This document shows positions 5,581 to 14,034 of a stretch of 30,252 nucleotides of DNA, in pieces. Made by a program: the position numbers and the translations under genes. Location: IMG/VR virus record IMGVR_UViG_3300037882_001495, positions 1-30,252 of that record, one strand, 5' to 3'. The stretch is from a virus. Below the pieces are notes generated by a model that saw nothing but the letters and a program-made list of their open reading frames with translations, was not told where the DNA came from and searched no databases. How positions within the stretch are numbered: position 1 is the first letter of the stretch; each line of letters opens with the position of its first letter.

Positions 5581-7048
5581 TAAATTATACTTAAGGGAGT
5601 ATCTGTTATACGATTATCTTAAATTCGTAAGATATTTTTTTAAAATTAAATATGGAAAAAAAATACAATTAAATCAACACGTTGTGGTGCAATGTAGGGT
5701 GCTACAAGATGTGGTAGATGGTAAAATACAGCACTTAATCACAAATATTGCACCAGGATATTCTAAGTCAACTTTACATGGTGAATTCTTTTTCCCCTAC
5801 ATTATGGCTAAATATCCACACGCTCAAAATATTTTATTAAGCTATGGTCAAACTGTTGCACAAACAATCTCACAAGCAGCAAAGTCTGTTATAGAGCTAC
5901 CTGAATACCAAGATTTGTTTACTTTTAAATTTAGACGCTCACAAGACGCAAAGGGCTTATGGAAAAACGAGTTAGAAGGTGGATTACTTGCTACCTCAAG
6001 CGGCGGCGTTGTGACTGGCTTTAACGCTGGTACTGTTGATGATTTAGAAAGTGATTATACTTTTAACGGCTTACTAATGCTTGACGACCCTCAAAAACCT
6101 GATGATATTTATTCAGAAAATTACAGATTAAACATAAACGACAACTTTACAAATACAGTTAAAAACCGTGTACGCAGTCCTAAAACACCTATTATAATAG
6201 TGATGCAACGTTTACATTATGATGATTTGTGTGGTTGGTTACTAAGGGGTGGCACAGAAATAAAATGGCATCATTTAATTTTGCCAGCAGTTATTGATAA
6301 TTCTAAAAGTTACCCCATAAATTACACGCATGGCAAAAAAATTGAACATAACTTACCTAATGGTGCATTATGGGAATATAAGCTAACAGCAGAAAAATTT
6401 AACGAAATGAAGCAGTACAGTCCTTATATGGTTGCTGCACAATACGAGCAAGACCCTATTAATATAGGTGCTGGTATATTTAAGGATGCTTGGTGGCAGT
6501 ATTACGATGTTATGCCTAATTTTGAGTATAAACTTATAGCCGCCGATACCGCTCAAAAAACCAAAGAACATAATGATTACACGGTATTTCAGGCGTACGG
6601 AATTAAAGATTTTAACATTTATCTAATAGAGCAATTAAGAGGAAAGTGGGAAGCACCCGAATTAGAGCGTAATTTTATTGATTTTTACAATAAACATAAA
6701 GGCAACAACACGCAAACAACTGGAAGGCTTAGGGGTGCAATTATTGAAGAAGCCTCAAGCGGTACAGGTTTAATACAAAATATGCAACGTAGGAATGATA
6801 TGATAATTTATCCCAAAATACGCACAAAGGATAAATTAACACGTGCAATGGACACAGTGCCTTATGTTGCACAAGGTAGGGTATTTTTACCAAGTGAAGC
6901 CCCTTATTTGTTTGATTTTAAAAAAGAATTTAGAGATTTTTCAGCAAATGACACACACCAACATGATGACCAAATAGACCCCTTAATGGACGTTGTAGAT
7001 CATGTTTATAATTTAGATAATAATAGGAGTACAGCTTTATGGACTTAG
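5570..7048 (+). CDS. terL: Terminase large subunit
   Basis: This is the packaging motor ATPase and nuclease. Counting from the ATG at 5570 (492 residues), the Walker A-like loop is APGYSKST (61-68), Walker B is LLMLDD (168-173), and the motif III-like MQRLH follows near 213. The C-terminal RNase H-like nuclease starts with LIAADTAQKTKEHND (D326 as first metal ligand), has a middle IIEEASSGTGLIQ region, and ends with DDQIDPLMDVVDH, whose aspartates complete the site. An in-frame TTG lies 6 nt upstream. The gene overlaps terS at its start and the portal gene by 10 nt at its end. Confidence 0.93.
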   Translation: MSFNKLYLREYLLYDYLKFVRYFFKIKYGKKIQLNQHVVVQCRVLQDVVDGKIQHLITNIAPGYSKSTLHGEFFFPYIMAKYPHAQNILLSYGQTVAQTISQAAKSVIELPEYQDLFTFKFRRSQDAKGLWKNELEGGLLATSSGGVVTGFNAGTVDDLESDYTFNGLLMLDDPQKPDDIYSENYRLNINDNFTNTVKNRVRSPKTPIIIVMQRLHYDDLCGWLLRGGTEIKWHHLILPAVIDNSKSYPINYTHGKKIEHNLPNGALWEYKLTAEKFNEMKQYSPYMVAAQYEQDPINIGAGIFKDAWWQYYDVMPNFEYKLIAADTAQKTKEHNDYTVFQAYGIKDFNIYLIEQLRGKWEAPELERNFIDFYNKHKGNNTQTTGRLRGAIIEEASSGTGLIQNMQRRNDMIIYPKIRTKDKLTRAMDTVPYVAQGRVFLPSEAPYLFDFKKEFRDFSANDTHQHDDQIDPLMDVVDHVYNLDNNRSTALWT

Positions 7049-8349
7049 AAAATAAAGATTACACGTTGGCAATCAATGAATTAAATCAATCGATAACAAG
7101 GTGGACATTGTTGCAGCAAAAAATGTTTGATGGCAAACGTGATTTGTACGAGGTTTTAGGTTATTTTACTAATCCAGTTTTTAGTGATTATTACACAATG
7201 TACGAACGTAACCCTATTGCAAAACGCATTATTGAGGCTTATCCAAATGCGTGCTGGTCAAAAATGCCTGAAATTATTGATGATGAAGATATTGACAATC
7301 AAACAGAATTTGAAAAAGCTGTTACTGATTTATTTAAAAAATACAATATTAAAAATTATTTACGCCGTGCAGATATTTTACAGCGTTTAGGGGAGTATTC
7401 TGTTTTATTGATAGGAAGTAATAACTTAAGTCAAAATTTGACAAAATTAAAACAGTTTTATTACATTATGCCATATTCACAGGAAAATGCTGTTGTTGAT
7501 ATATATGAAGAAAATATAAATAGCGATAGGTTTGGAATGCCGAGTGTTTATAAAATTAATGTTGGCACTGTTAATAAAAGGCAAATACAGATTAACCACA
7601 CACATATTATACACATTTCAGAGAATGCTTTAGAAAATGATTTTATAGGTTGCAGCGTTTTAAAATGTATCCTCAATACTTTAACAGACTTGGATAAGGT
7701 AATGGGTTCATCTTCAGAGTCATTTTGGCTAAATGCAAGGGGTGGATTGCATATTAATGCAGAAAATCCAATGAATTCAAAGGAAGACGGTAAGGTGTTA
7801 AAAGATATAACTGAAAGTTATTTGCATAAACTAAGTAGGGTTATAGCAACACAGAATACAAGTGTGACACCTATTAACTATAATATTGCAGACCCTAAAA
7901 ATAACTTTGATATTTTAATAAGTGCTATTTCAGGGGCTACAGGCATACCAAGTGCTATTTTAACAGGTAACGAGGTAGGTGTTAGAGCAAGTAGTCAAGA
8001 TGTCAACAATTGGTATGCAAGAGTCGAAGAAAGACAGGAAAACTTTTGTGAAAGTGGCATTTTAAGACCTTTTATAGACAAAATGATTGCATTAGGCGTG
8101 CTTCCAGCCCCTATAAACAATGAATACACTGTTAATTGGCAGCCATTACAAACACCAGACCAAGAGCAAAAAGCAAAGGTTGCTTTATTAAAAATGCAAG
8201 CGATTAATGCTTATGTTAATGGTGCAGCCGATACGGTTATAACGCCGCAACAAGTAACTGAAATGCTAGAAATAGACTACAGAGAAGATGAGGTTGCTGA
8301 AAAATTAGAACAAGAAAGCCAAGATATAGCACAAGAACAAGGTCAATAA
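7039..8349 (+). CDS. Portal protein (DUF1073, gp6-like)
   Basis: The portal is the dodecameric ring at the capsid vertex through which DNA is packaged. The 436 residues match the DUF1073 portal family: an N-terminal YYTMYERNPIAKRIIEAYP segment, a central IPYSQENAV-like region and HIIHISENAL, and a C-terminal ATGIPSAILTGNEVGVRAS motif, which is the conserved I-P-x-x-x-L-x-G signature of these portals. The tail is acidic and glutamine-rich. It overlaps terL and is followed directly by the Mu-F-like gene, the usual order. Confidence 0.9.
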   Translation: MDLENKDYTLAINELNQSITRWTLLQQKMFDGKRDLYEVLGYFTNPVFSDYYTMYERNPIAKRIIEAYPNACWSKMPEIIDDEDIDNQTEFEKAVTDLFKKYNIKNYLRRADILQRLGEYSVLLIGSNNLSQNLTKLKQFYYIMPYSQENAVVDIYEENINSDRFGMPSVYKINVGTVNKRQIQINHTHIIHISENALENDFIGCSVLKCILNTLTDLDKVMGSSSESFWLNARGGLHINAENPMNSKEDGKVLKDITESYLHKLSRVIATQNTSVTPINYNIADPKNNFDILISAISGATGIPSAILTGNEVGVRASSQDVNNWYARVEERQENFCESGILRPFIDKMIALGVLPAPINNEYTVNWQPLQTPDQEQKAKVALLKMQAINAYVNGAADTVITPQQVTEMLEIDYREDEVAEKLEQESQDIAQEQGQ

Positions 8350-8351
8350 TA

Positions 8352-9176
8352 ATGCTTGACGACCCTACAAAAACTGTTGCTTTGCGGTCAAAAGCAATAA
8401 AAGAAATTGCAAAAAGATTTAATCTTTTAAAAAAATTAATCAATGAAACCATTATTAAAAACGTTTTTTTTGCCAATATTGAGGCTTTAGACCCTGATAG
8501 ATTTGTGTATGCAACTGATAGTGTAAAAATTAAAGAGTTTGAGTTATGGCTTAAAAAAGCAATTGCTGAAATTATTTTTGATAATCAAGAGCAAGTGATT
8601 TGGTTAAATAAGCTAATAGACTTAGCGTACACTAGGGGTATCAGTTTTGCACTGGCAGCACTTGAAGCAAATGCTCCTGAAATTTTAGGCATTACAAGTG
8701 ATAAAAATTTAAATTACGTTTTAGCCTTAACACCTCAACAGCGTTTTTTACTGCCTGCACACATAGATAAAGTCCGTTACATTTACAGCAGGGTTTACAC
8801 TGATTTAAAAAATGTTACTGAAACTATGGCTGCACAAATACAAAAAGAATTAACCGATGGCGTTTTAAATGGATTAAATCCAAGAGTTGTTGCGGGTGGT
8901 ATTGTTAAAAAAGTTGATACTATAGGTAAGGTAAGAGCTAATCTAATTGCACGCACTGAAATAGTAAATGCAAGCCATCAAGCAAAATTAGTTGAAGGTG
9001 ATAATTACCAAGCTGTAACAGGTGAAGCCGTTAAATATAAATGGCGTACCAGCCAAGACGAAAGAGTTAGAAGCACGCACGCAGCAAGGCATAACAAGAT
9101 TTACACTAAGCAACAAGTCATACCATTGTTAGGCGAGCCAAATTGTAGATGTGGCATATTCTTACATTTCAGTTAA
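8352..9176 (+). CDS. Mu F-like head morphogenesis protein
   Basis: Members of this family are minor head proteins bound near the portal, often injected or needed for head assembly. The 274 residues have a helical N-terminal two-thirds. The C-terminal phage Mu F domain is evident from ARTEIVNASHQAKLVEG, KWRTSQDERVRSTHAARHN and the closing GEPNCRCGIF, with the usual R-T-E, R-x-x-H and P-N-C-R-C motifs. It begins 2 nt after the portal stop. The 110 nt that follow contain no gene. Confidence 0.9.
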   Translation: MLDDPTKTVALRSKAIKEIAKRFNLLKKLINETIIKNVFFANIEALDPDRFVYATDSVKIKEFELWLKKAIAEIIFDNQEQVIWLNKLIDLAYTRGISFALAALEANAPEILGITSDKNLNYVLALTPQQRFLLPAHIDKVRYIYSRVYTDLKNVTETMAAQIQKELTDGVLNGLNPRVVAGGIVKKVDTIGKVRANLIARTEIVNASHQAKLVEGDNYQAVTGEAVKYKWRTSQDERVRSTHAARHNKIYTKQQVIPLLGEPNCRCGIFLHFS

Positions 9177-9286
9177 ATATGAAATTATTTTATGTAAAAT
9201 AAATTACATAAATTGCAAAAAAAATCTTTACAAAACTTACAATAAATAATAATAATTATGTCATATAAATTTTATTATGTTTGTAA
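9177..9286 (+). promoter_or_regulatory. Gap with a hairpin and possible internal late promoter
   Basis: TTTATGTAA (9189-9197) pairs with TTACATAAA (9204-9212). Downstream, TTTACA (9227-9232) and TAATAA (9250-9255) are 17 nt apart and may form a weak promoter. The next gene has no clear ribosome site, unlike most genes here, so a leader structure is possible. The TTTATGTA arms resemble those of the palindrome before csf2. Confidence 0.3.
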
Positions 9287-10477
9287 ATGGAAAAAACCTT
9301 ATTATTTTTTAATTCCGAAGTTGGTAAACCAAGTGTAAAAATGCACGAAGGTGCTGAACATATTGTGTTTCCAGTTGTTGCAGCTAAAGAAGGCGTAATG
9401 AATAAAGTTTATTACGCTGATAAGGTTTTAAAAGAATCAGAGCATTACTGGAATGGTGCAACCGTAACAGTAAATCACCCTAGACATAACGATATACCTG
9501 TATCTGTACGCTCCCCCGACAAAGAAACAGAATACGCTGTTGGCAAGTTTTACAACGTTAAGTATGACAATCTCACACTTAAGGGTGAGATTTATTTAAA
9601 TAAGCAGTTAGCAAATAACAAAGGTTATAGTGACTTAGTCAAACGACTTGAAAATGGTGAGATTATTAATGTTTCAACGGGTTTAATTGGTCGCACTGCA
9701 ACAGCAAAAGGCGTTTCTAACAATAAAGAATACGATAGAGTTATTAGTGATATTTACCCTGACCACTTGGCTATTTTGCCTAACGATATAGGGGCGTGCA
9801 GTGTTGATGATGGCTGTGGCACTATGAAAGTGAATGCGTTATCACATGAAGACTTAAGGTCAAAATTACAAGTTGCCTTAGGTGGCTGGGATAGCAAAAA
9901 ATATATTTATGATGTCTATGATAACGCAAAAGAGGTTACAAGACAAACAGTTTATAAAGATGCAATAACTAAAGAAACAATTATTAATCATAACTTTTCA
10001 TGTGAGTGCAAAGGAGTACAAAAAATTATGAAAAACACAACGCTAAGTTTACTCAAAAACCTAGATTTAAATTTAAATGATGATGATAAAAAATTATTAG
10101 ATGGTTTAACATACGAAACACTTATTAAAATCAATGAAAAATTAACAGTCAATAAAGATTTAATCGCAATCTCAAAAGACGAAAAAAAGGTTTTTGATAA
10201 TTTATTAAAACGACAAGAAGCTGAAAATGTTGAAAAACGTAAGACTTTATTAACATACACAAACTCACTTGATGAACAAACATTGAAAGACTTACCAATT
10301 GAATTAGTTGAAAAATTAACCAATGAATTTAAAGAAAAAGCTGTGGAGCTAGAAAATAACAAAGCAGGTGATTACACTGGTAAAGCTGGTAATGTCACAA
10401 CCAACAACGAAACACCAAAATATGAAGAAGTTGGAGCTTTACAAGCTATTGCAGATAAAAACAAAGGTGGCAAATAA
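9287..10477 (+). CDS. DUF2213 protein, probable prohead protease with C-terminal scaffold
   Basis: The N-terminal 190 or so residues fit DUF2213: KMHEGAEHIVFPVVAAKEGVMN, the GATVTVNHPRHNDIPV region with a conserved NHP, an ISVSTGL-like motif (EIINVSTGL) and DHLAILPNDIGACSV. This family occupies the place of the prohead protease in many phages, and VNHP and VSTG motifs recall the catalytic segments of such proteases, though I cannot name catalytic residues with certainty. Residues 248-396 are charged and helical, as expected of a scaffold. An internal ribosome site and in-frame ATG mark a possible separate scaffold product. Confidence 0.8.
   Translation: MEKTLLFFNSEVGKPSVKMHEGAEHIVFPVVAAKEGVMNKVYYADKVLKESEHYWNGATVTVNHPRHNDIPVSVRSPDKETEYAVGKFYNVKYDNLTLKGEIYLNKQLANNKGYSDLVKRLENGEIINVSTGLIGRTATAKGVSNNKEYDRVISDIYPDHLAILPNDIGACSVDDGCGTMKVNALSHEDLRSKLQVALGGWDSKKYIYDVYDNAKEVTRQTVYKDAITKETIINHNFSCECKGVQKIMKNTTLSLLKNLDLNLNDDDKKLLDGLTYETLIKINEKLTVNKDLIAISKDEKKVFDNLLKRQEAENVEKRKTLLTYTNSLDEQTLKDLPIELVEKLTNEFKEKAVELENNKAGDYTGKAGNVTTNNETPKYEEVGALQAIADKNKGGK
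10028..10477 (+). CDS. Possible nested scaffold protein (internal start)
   Basis: An in-frame ATG at 10028 is preceded by AAAGGAG (10010-10016), one of the best Shine-Dalgarno matches in the late operon, 11 nt upstream. It would give a 149-residue helical, highly charged protein starting MKNTTLSLLKNLDL and ending in a flexible Gly/Asn/Thr stretch. This mirrors the nested scaffold of lambda (Nu3 inside C). The 11-nt spacing is slightly long. Confidence 0.5.
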   Translation: MKNTTLSLLKNLDLNLNDDDKKLLDGLTYETLIKINEKLTVNKDLIAISKDEKKVFDNLLKRQEAENVEKRKTLLTYTNSLDEQTLKDLPIELVEKLTNEFKEKAVELENNKAGDYTGKAGNVTTNNETPKYEEVGALQAIADKNKGGK

Positions 10478-10917
10478 TGGTTAAATCAACTCCTGAAAAA
10501 ATATTATTAATTGATACTGGTAGATATAACAAAAAAGAAAGACAAGCACACGCAGCACTTTCACCTGGGCATTTTTTAGAGGTTTTATCAACTGGTAAGG
10601 TGCAAAAAAGAGCAACAGCAAATATTGCATACCAACCAATGGTAGCACTTGAAAACGACCAAGAGGGTAAAACATTAACAGATGCTTATGCTGCAAATGA
10701 TGTTGTAAATTATATTGTTGCTGCAAGGGGTACAGTTTTACAGGCAAGACTTCCTGCTGCTGCAGGTGCAATTGTTATTGGTGATGCTTTGATGCTTTCA
10801 AATGATGGCACAGTTATTAAACGCACTTCAACTAATCATGCAATCGCTTATGCGTTAGAGGCTGTTGATAATTCAGGCGGCGGAAGTGAAGTATTTATTC
10901 AAGTGGAGATTGCATAA
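10477..10917 (+). CDS. Probable capsid decoration protein
   Basis: The 146-residue protein lies directly before the major capsid gene, the usual slot for a decoration or head-stabilising protein. Its sequence is beta-rich: PGHFLEVLSTGKVQKRA, NIAYQPMVALENDQEGK, a ARGTVLQARLPAAAGAIVIGD region and GGGSEVFIQVEIA at the end. The alanine-rich G-D-x-L segment resembles the DUF2190-type decoration proteins. It begins at the stop of the preceding gene and overlaps the capsid start, with AAAGGTGG as ribosome site. Confidence 0.65.
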   Translation: MVKSTPEKILLIDTGRYNKKERQAHAALSPGHFLEVLSTGKVQKRATANIAYQPMVALENDQEGKTLTDAYAANDVVNYIVAARGTVLQARLPAAAGAIVIGDALMLSNDGTVIKRTSTNHAIAYALEAVDNSGGGSEVFIQVEIA

Positions 10918-11948
10918 TGGTTAATGTTTTTGAGGTAAATTCAAGCGTTTTAGCAAATGATTTAATCTTAGCTAACGCTATTAATAAAGACGAAAGAGGT
11001 TTTTTATCTAATAAGGCTTTCTTTGAAAATGGTTTTAAAAAAGATAAAGAATTAAAAGTAAATGCAACAACAATTAGGCACGAGAGACATAAGCAGTATG
11101 ATGCAGAGCTTATAACAACAGCCGAACGTGTTATGACTGGTATTAACGATATACGTAGTGCTGGATTAACAGCACCAATAGAGCATATAGGCATGACTCT
11201 TTCAATGTACGAAAGATTAGGTAAAATGACAGAAGGCGAAGTGTCTATGTCAGGACAACCAGCAGGCAAAGATGACAGGATGCTATTTAGCGAGGCTGGT
11301 GTGCCAGTGCCAGTTATCTTTAAAGATTGGTCGTTAGATATGCGTCATAAAGCAGCTTTAAATGCAAATAACAATAGCTTTACTGATGTTACCATGATGT
11401 CAGAGGCTGCTTTTGGCGTGACTTACACGCTAGAAAAAATGCTATTTAATGGTTACTCAACAATTAACGTTGCAGGTAATACCATTTATGGTTACACAAA
11501 CCACCCTAATCGTAACACCTACACCTTAACAGGTAGTGGCTGGGCTGTTGCAAGCGGTAGAGATATAGTTGGCGATGTTTTAGCAATGATACAGTTGTTA
11601 AAAAATGACAAAAAGTTTGCTAACACCTTTATGGTTTATATACCAACACAATATGAAATGGCTTTAAGGGCTTACACAACGGCTTACGAAACAACAAATT
11701 ATTTGCAAGAAATTAAGAAAAATCCTGAAATCTTAGATGTTAAATTATCACCAATGTTGGCTAATAACAATGTGGTGGTGGTTAGTATGGACAGAGCAAG
11801 CGTTGATTTAGCGATTGGTATGGACTTACGCAACTACCTGTGGAACGACCACCCATTTGCAGAGAAACACAGAATTATGGGTATTATGGTGCCAAGAATT
11901 AAAACAGATTATTATAATAACTGTGGCGTTGTACACGGTAGCGTATAG
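10917..11948 (+). CDS. Major capsid protein
   Basis: The 343-residue product is the expected HK97-fold shell protein (DUF2184 or related encapsulin-like family). Supporting segments are RSAGLTAPIEHIGMTLSMYE in the N-terminal part, the E-loop region around PVIFKDWSLDMRH, a TIYGYTNHPNRNTYTL motif typical of this capsid group, and a C-terminal DLRNYLWNDHPFAEKHRIMG with LAIGMD before it. Position after scaffold and decoration genes and before neck genes agrees. It begins with an overlap of the preceding gene's stop. Confidence 0.87.
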   Translation: MVNVFEVNSSVLANDLILANAINKDERGFLSNKAFFENGFKKDKELKVNATTIRHERHKQYDAELITTAERVMTGINDIRSAGLTAPIEHIGMTLSMYERLGKMTEGEVSMSGQPAGKDDRMLFSEAGVPVPVIFKDWSLDMRHKAALNANNNSFTDVTMMSEAAFGVTYTLEKMLFNGYSTINVAGNTIYGYTNHPNRNTYTLTGSGWAVASGRDIVGDVLAMIQLLKNDKKFANTFMVYIPTQYEMALRAYTTAYETTNYLQEIKKNPEILDVKLSPMLANNNVVVVSMDRASVDLAIGMDLRNYLWNDHPFAEKHRIMGIMVPRIKTDYYNNCGVVHGSV

Positions 11949-11959
11949 ATAGGTGATTT

Positions 11960-12187
11960 ATGACAGATACTACAAATCAAACAACTGAAAAAACCGAAGT
12001 TAAAAAAGATAAAGCTGAAGTGAAAGAAAACACTTATCAATGGAAACTTACAAGCGGTAAGCATTCCTATAAGGATGCAAAAGGTGAGATGGTTACTATT
12101 GTTGCAGGTCAAACCTTTATAAGTACAGCCTCAACAGAAGATGAATTGCCTAACCATTACAAAGGTCGTGCAATTAAGGTTGGTTAA
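11960..12187 (+). CDS. Small head-region protein of unknown function
   Basis: A 75-residue protein with a very charged, Lys/Glu/Thr-rich N-terminal 28 residues and a small beta-rich C-terminal part (YQWKLTSGKHSYKDAKG, VAGQTFIST, NHYKGRAIKVG). Similar small proteins with a KGxxIxV ending lie after the capsid gene in many phages, with no settled role. The ribosome site is AGGTG, 6 nt from the ATG. The next gene starts 2 nt after its stop. Confidence 0.7.
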   Translation: MTDTTNQTTEKTEVKKDKAEVKENTYQWKLTSGKHSYKDAKGEMVTIVAGQTFISTASTEDELPNHYKGRAIKVG

Positions 12188-12189
12188 AA

Positions 12190-12552
12190 ATGACAAGCCG
12201 TATCACACCAGTTGAATTAAAGCGTATCGTTGATGTTGGTAGCATGGACGATACGGCTATTAATGAGTTTATCACTACTGCAAATTTTGTTGTAAATGAT
12301 AATTTAAAAGATGCTGGGTACGGTGATGATAAATTAAAAATGATTGAGTTGTTTCTTTCAGCACATTTTATTTTATGTAAAAATCCATTACTCAAAAGGC
12401 GTAAAATAGGTGATGCAGAAGATGAGTACGTTACAAATCAAAAAATACAAGGTTTAGACAGCACAACATACGGTCAAACGGTTTTAATGCTTGATACGCT
12501 TGGTATTTTAAGTGCAGACCAGTCAAGTAAGTCAACAATTGAGGTGTTTTAA
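12190..12552 (+). CDS. Head-tail connector (DUF4054-like)
   Basis: This 120-residue protein fits DUF4054-type adaptors that dock under the portal. It is helical, with ELKRIVDVGSMDDTAINEF as a surface helix pair, a helix IELFLSAHFIL typical of the family (A-x-H-x-L before the linker), and a C-terminal STTYGQTVLMLDTLGIL segment in which the G-x-x-x-x-x-D-x-x-G pattern recurs among such adaptors. It abuts the next gene with a TAATG junction. Confidence 0.75.
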   Translation: MTSRITPVELKRIVDVGSMDDTAINEFITTANFVVNDNLKDAGYGDDKLKMIELFLSAHFILCKNPLLKRRKIGDAEDEYVTNQKIQGLDSTTYGQTVLMLDTLGILSADQSSKSTIEVF

Positions 12553-12881
12553 TGGATTTTGCTTTAAATCAAAAAGCCACAATTTGGAAAGTAAATGGCT
12601 TAAATAACTTTGCTGAAGCAACGTATAACGCCCCTATTGTAATTGATGTACGCTGGGAGGATAAACCTGTGGCTTATCGCAATTTACAAGGTGAAAACGT
12701 TATAACAAAAGCAATTATTTATGCAGGTGGTCAAGCAGATTTAACGGTTAATGATTGTATTGCACTTGGTGAATTTGACAATGATAACCCTAAGGATTTA
12801 GAAAATATAGAAAAAATTATGTCAGTACATACTACATATAGTGTTGATGGTAAGGTATCTTTTAAAAAGGTGATTGTATAA
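12552..12881 (+). CDS. Probable head closure protein
   Basis: A 109-residue beta-rich protein in the slot of the head-closure (stopper) protein. Visible elements are LNQKATIWKVNG, the VDVRWEDKP-like strand (IDVRWEDKP), VITKAIIYAGGQADLTVNDCIALG and a C-terminal KVSFKKVIV strand. The pattern of a W-E-D turn followed by a short barrel is common to small neck proteins of this phage group. Assigned mainly by position; moderate confidence. Confidence 0.65.
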   Translation: MDFALNQKATIWKVNGLNNFAEATYNAPIVIDVRWEDKPVAYRNLQGENVITKAIIYAGGQADLTVNDCIALGEFDNDNPKDLENIEKIMSVHTTYSVDGKVSFKKVIV

Positions 12882-13213
12882 TGTCTATAGTAAAAGGCTT
12901 TAACAATTTCATAGAGCAAAAAAGCAAAGGCTTATACAAGGCTTTGGTGCAGGGTGCTGAAACAATTTTAGAAGAGGCTGATAAAATTATACCAGTTGAT
13001 ACTGGCAATTTAAGAAACTCAAGTTTTAAAAATATTGATACAAATAATGCAAAAGTGACTATAGGCTACACTGCTGAATATGCACCTTACGTCCATGAGA
13101 ATTTAGATGCTAATTTTAGAAGACCTAGTGCAGAAGCTAAGTTTTTAGAAAAGGCAGTCAATATGCACGTAAAAACAGTGCAAGACAATATAGTAAAGGC
13201 ACTGAAAGTATGA
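12881..13213 (+). CDS. HK97 gp10-like neck / tail completion protein
   Basis: This 110-residue protein matches the HK97 gp10 family. The signature is ADKIIPVDTGNLRNSSF (the conserved P-V-D-T-G-x-L-R), then TIGYTAEYAPYVHEN (Y-A-x-x-V-H-E) and a RRPSAEAKFLEKAV helix. Members join the tail to the head or assist tail completion. Gene junctions are tight on both sides: it starts at the preceding stop and overlaps the next gene by 4 nt. Confidence 0.88.
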   Translation: MSIVKGFNNFIEQKSKGLYKALVQGAETILEEADKIIPVDTGNLRNSSFKNIDTNNAKVTIGYTAEYAPYVHENLDANFRRPSAEAKFLEKAVNMHVKTVQDNIVKALKV

Positions 13214-13617
13214 CACATACAAGCCCTGCTATGGATATACAAACTTACTTAAATGCTCAAAACTTAGGCATTAGTGGTGAGGATTTATTTTGCGGTTTTA
13301 TGCCTGATAAGCCTGATACAGCAATATGTTTATATGACACAGGTGGACATGAACAAAATAGCAAAATAGCGATAGACGAATGTAGTGTGCAGGTAAAAAC
13401 ACGCAGTTACAGTATGCAAACTGCCTTTGATAAAATTGAAGCTATTAAATTAGAGCTGCAAAGCAAGGGTAATACAACAATAAATTCAAAAGATTATTTT
13501 GGTTTTTGGGTACAAACACCGCCTTACATGATTGGGAAAGATGAAAGCGACAGGTTTATGTACACAATGAATTTAAGAATAAAATTAACACCTCAAAACA
13601 AAGGAAATAGAGCATAA
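13210..13617 (+). CDS. Tail terminator / minor capsid-type neck protein
   Basis: The 135-residue product resembles the phage minor-capsid / tail-terminator family. It has an early YLNAQNLG helix, ICLYDTGGHEQ (the D-T-G-G motif seen in this family), a SVQVKTRSYSMQTAFDKIEAI segment, then a beta hairpin ending in MYTMNLRIKLT. Tail terminators cap the tube end and bind the neck, which fits its place just before the tube genes. Confidence 0.75.
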   Translation: MTHTSPAMDIQTYLNAQNLGISGEDLFCGFMPDKPDTAICLYDTGGHEQNSKIAIDECSVQVKTRSYSMQTAFDKIEAIKLELQSKGNTTINSKDYFGFWVQTPPYMIGKDESDRFMYTMNLRIKLTPQNKGNRA

Positions 13618-14030
13618 TGGCAAAGGTAGCAGGTTATAAATCATCTTTACAAATATATGATGGTAGTGCTTATGTTGATTTGGATGGTACAGAAGTCACT
13701 ATAGAAGCAGGCGGTGACATTATTGACGTAACAGAATTAAATAGCAGTGGTTACAGGGAGAAAATACAGGGATTAAAGACTTTTACTGTAAATGCACCTA
13801 AGATTTATGACTCTGGTAATGCAGCTATAGATATTTTAAAAGCTGCTTATGTTAATGGAGATTCGGTGCTTTTTATGTATTTTCCAAGTGTTGGTGGGCT
13901 TGCTGGGGTTATGATATCAGGTAGCTTTTTAGTTGAAACTTTTACTTTTAGCTCAACACTAGATGATGCAGTTAAATTAAATACTTCCTTCCCTGGTACT
14001 GGTGCATTAACAATTGATCTAACAGTGTAG
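13617..14030 (+). CDS. Tail tube protein, short copy
   Basis: The 137-residue protein starts MAKVAGYKSSLQIYDGSAYVDL and has ITDVTELNSSGYREKIQGLKTF-like features (DVTELNSSGYREK), which are classic of TP901-1-type tail tube proteins. The C terminus is a beta-rich FLVETFTFSSTLDD and FPGTGALTID. A second, longer gene with the same MAK-x-AGYK start follows 4 nt later. This copy is the better match to a complete tube subunit. Confidence 0.85.
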   Translation: MAKVAGYKSSLQIYDGSAYVDLDGTEVTIEAGGDIIDVTELNSSGYREKIQGLKTFTVNAPKIYDSGNAAIDILKAAYVNGDSVLFMYFPSVGGLAGVMISGSFLVETFTFSSTLDDAVKLNTSFPGTGALTIDLTV

Positions 14031-14034
14031 TTAT

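Noticed and set aside
9988-11269. Long minus-strand open frames inside the capsid genes
   Set aside because: They are antisense to strongly supported head genes, lack ribosome sites, and have shadow-like Ser/Leu/Phe-rich composition.
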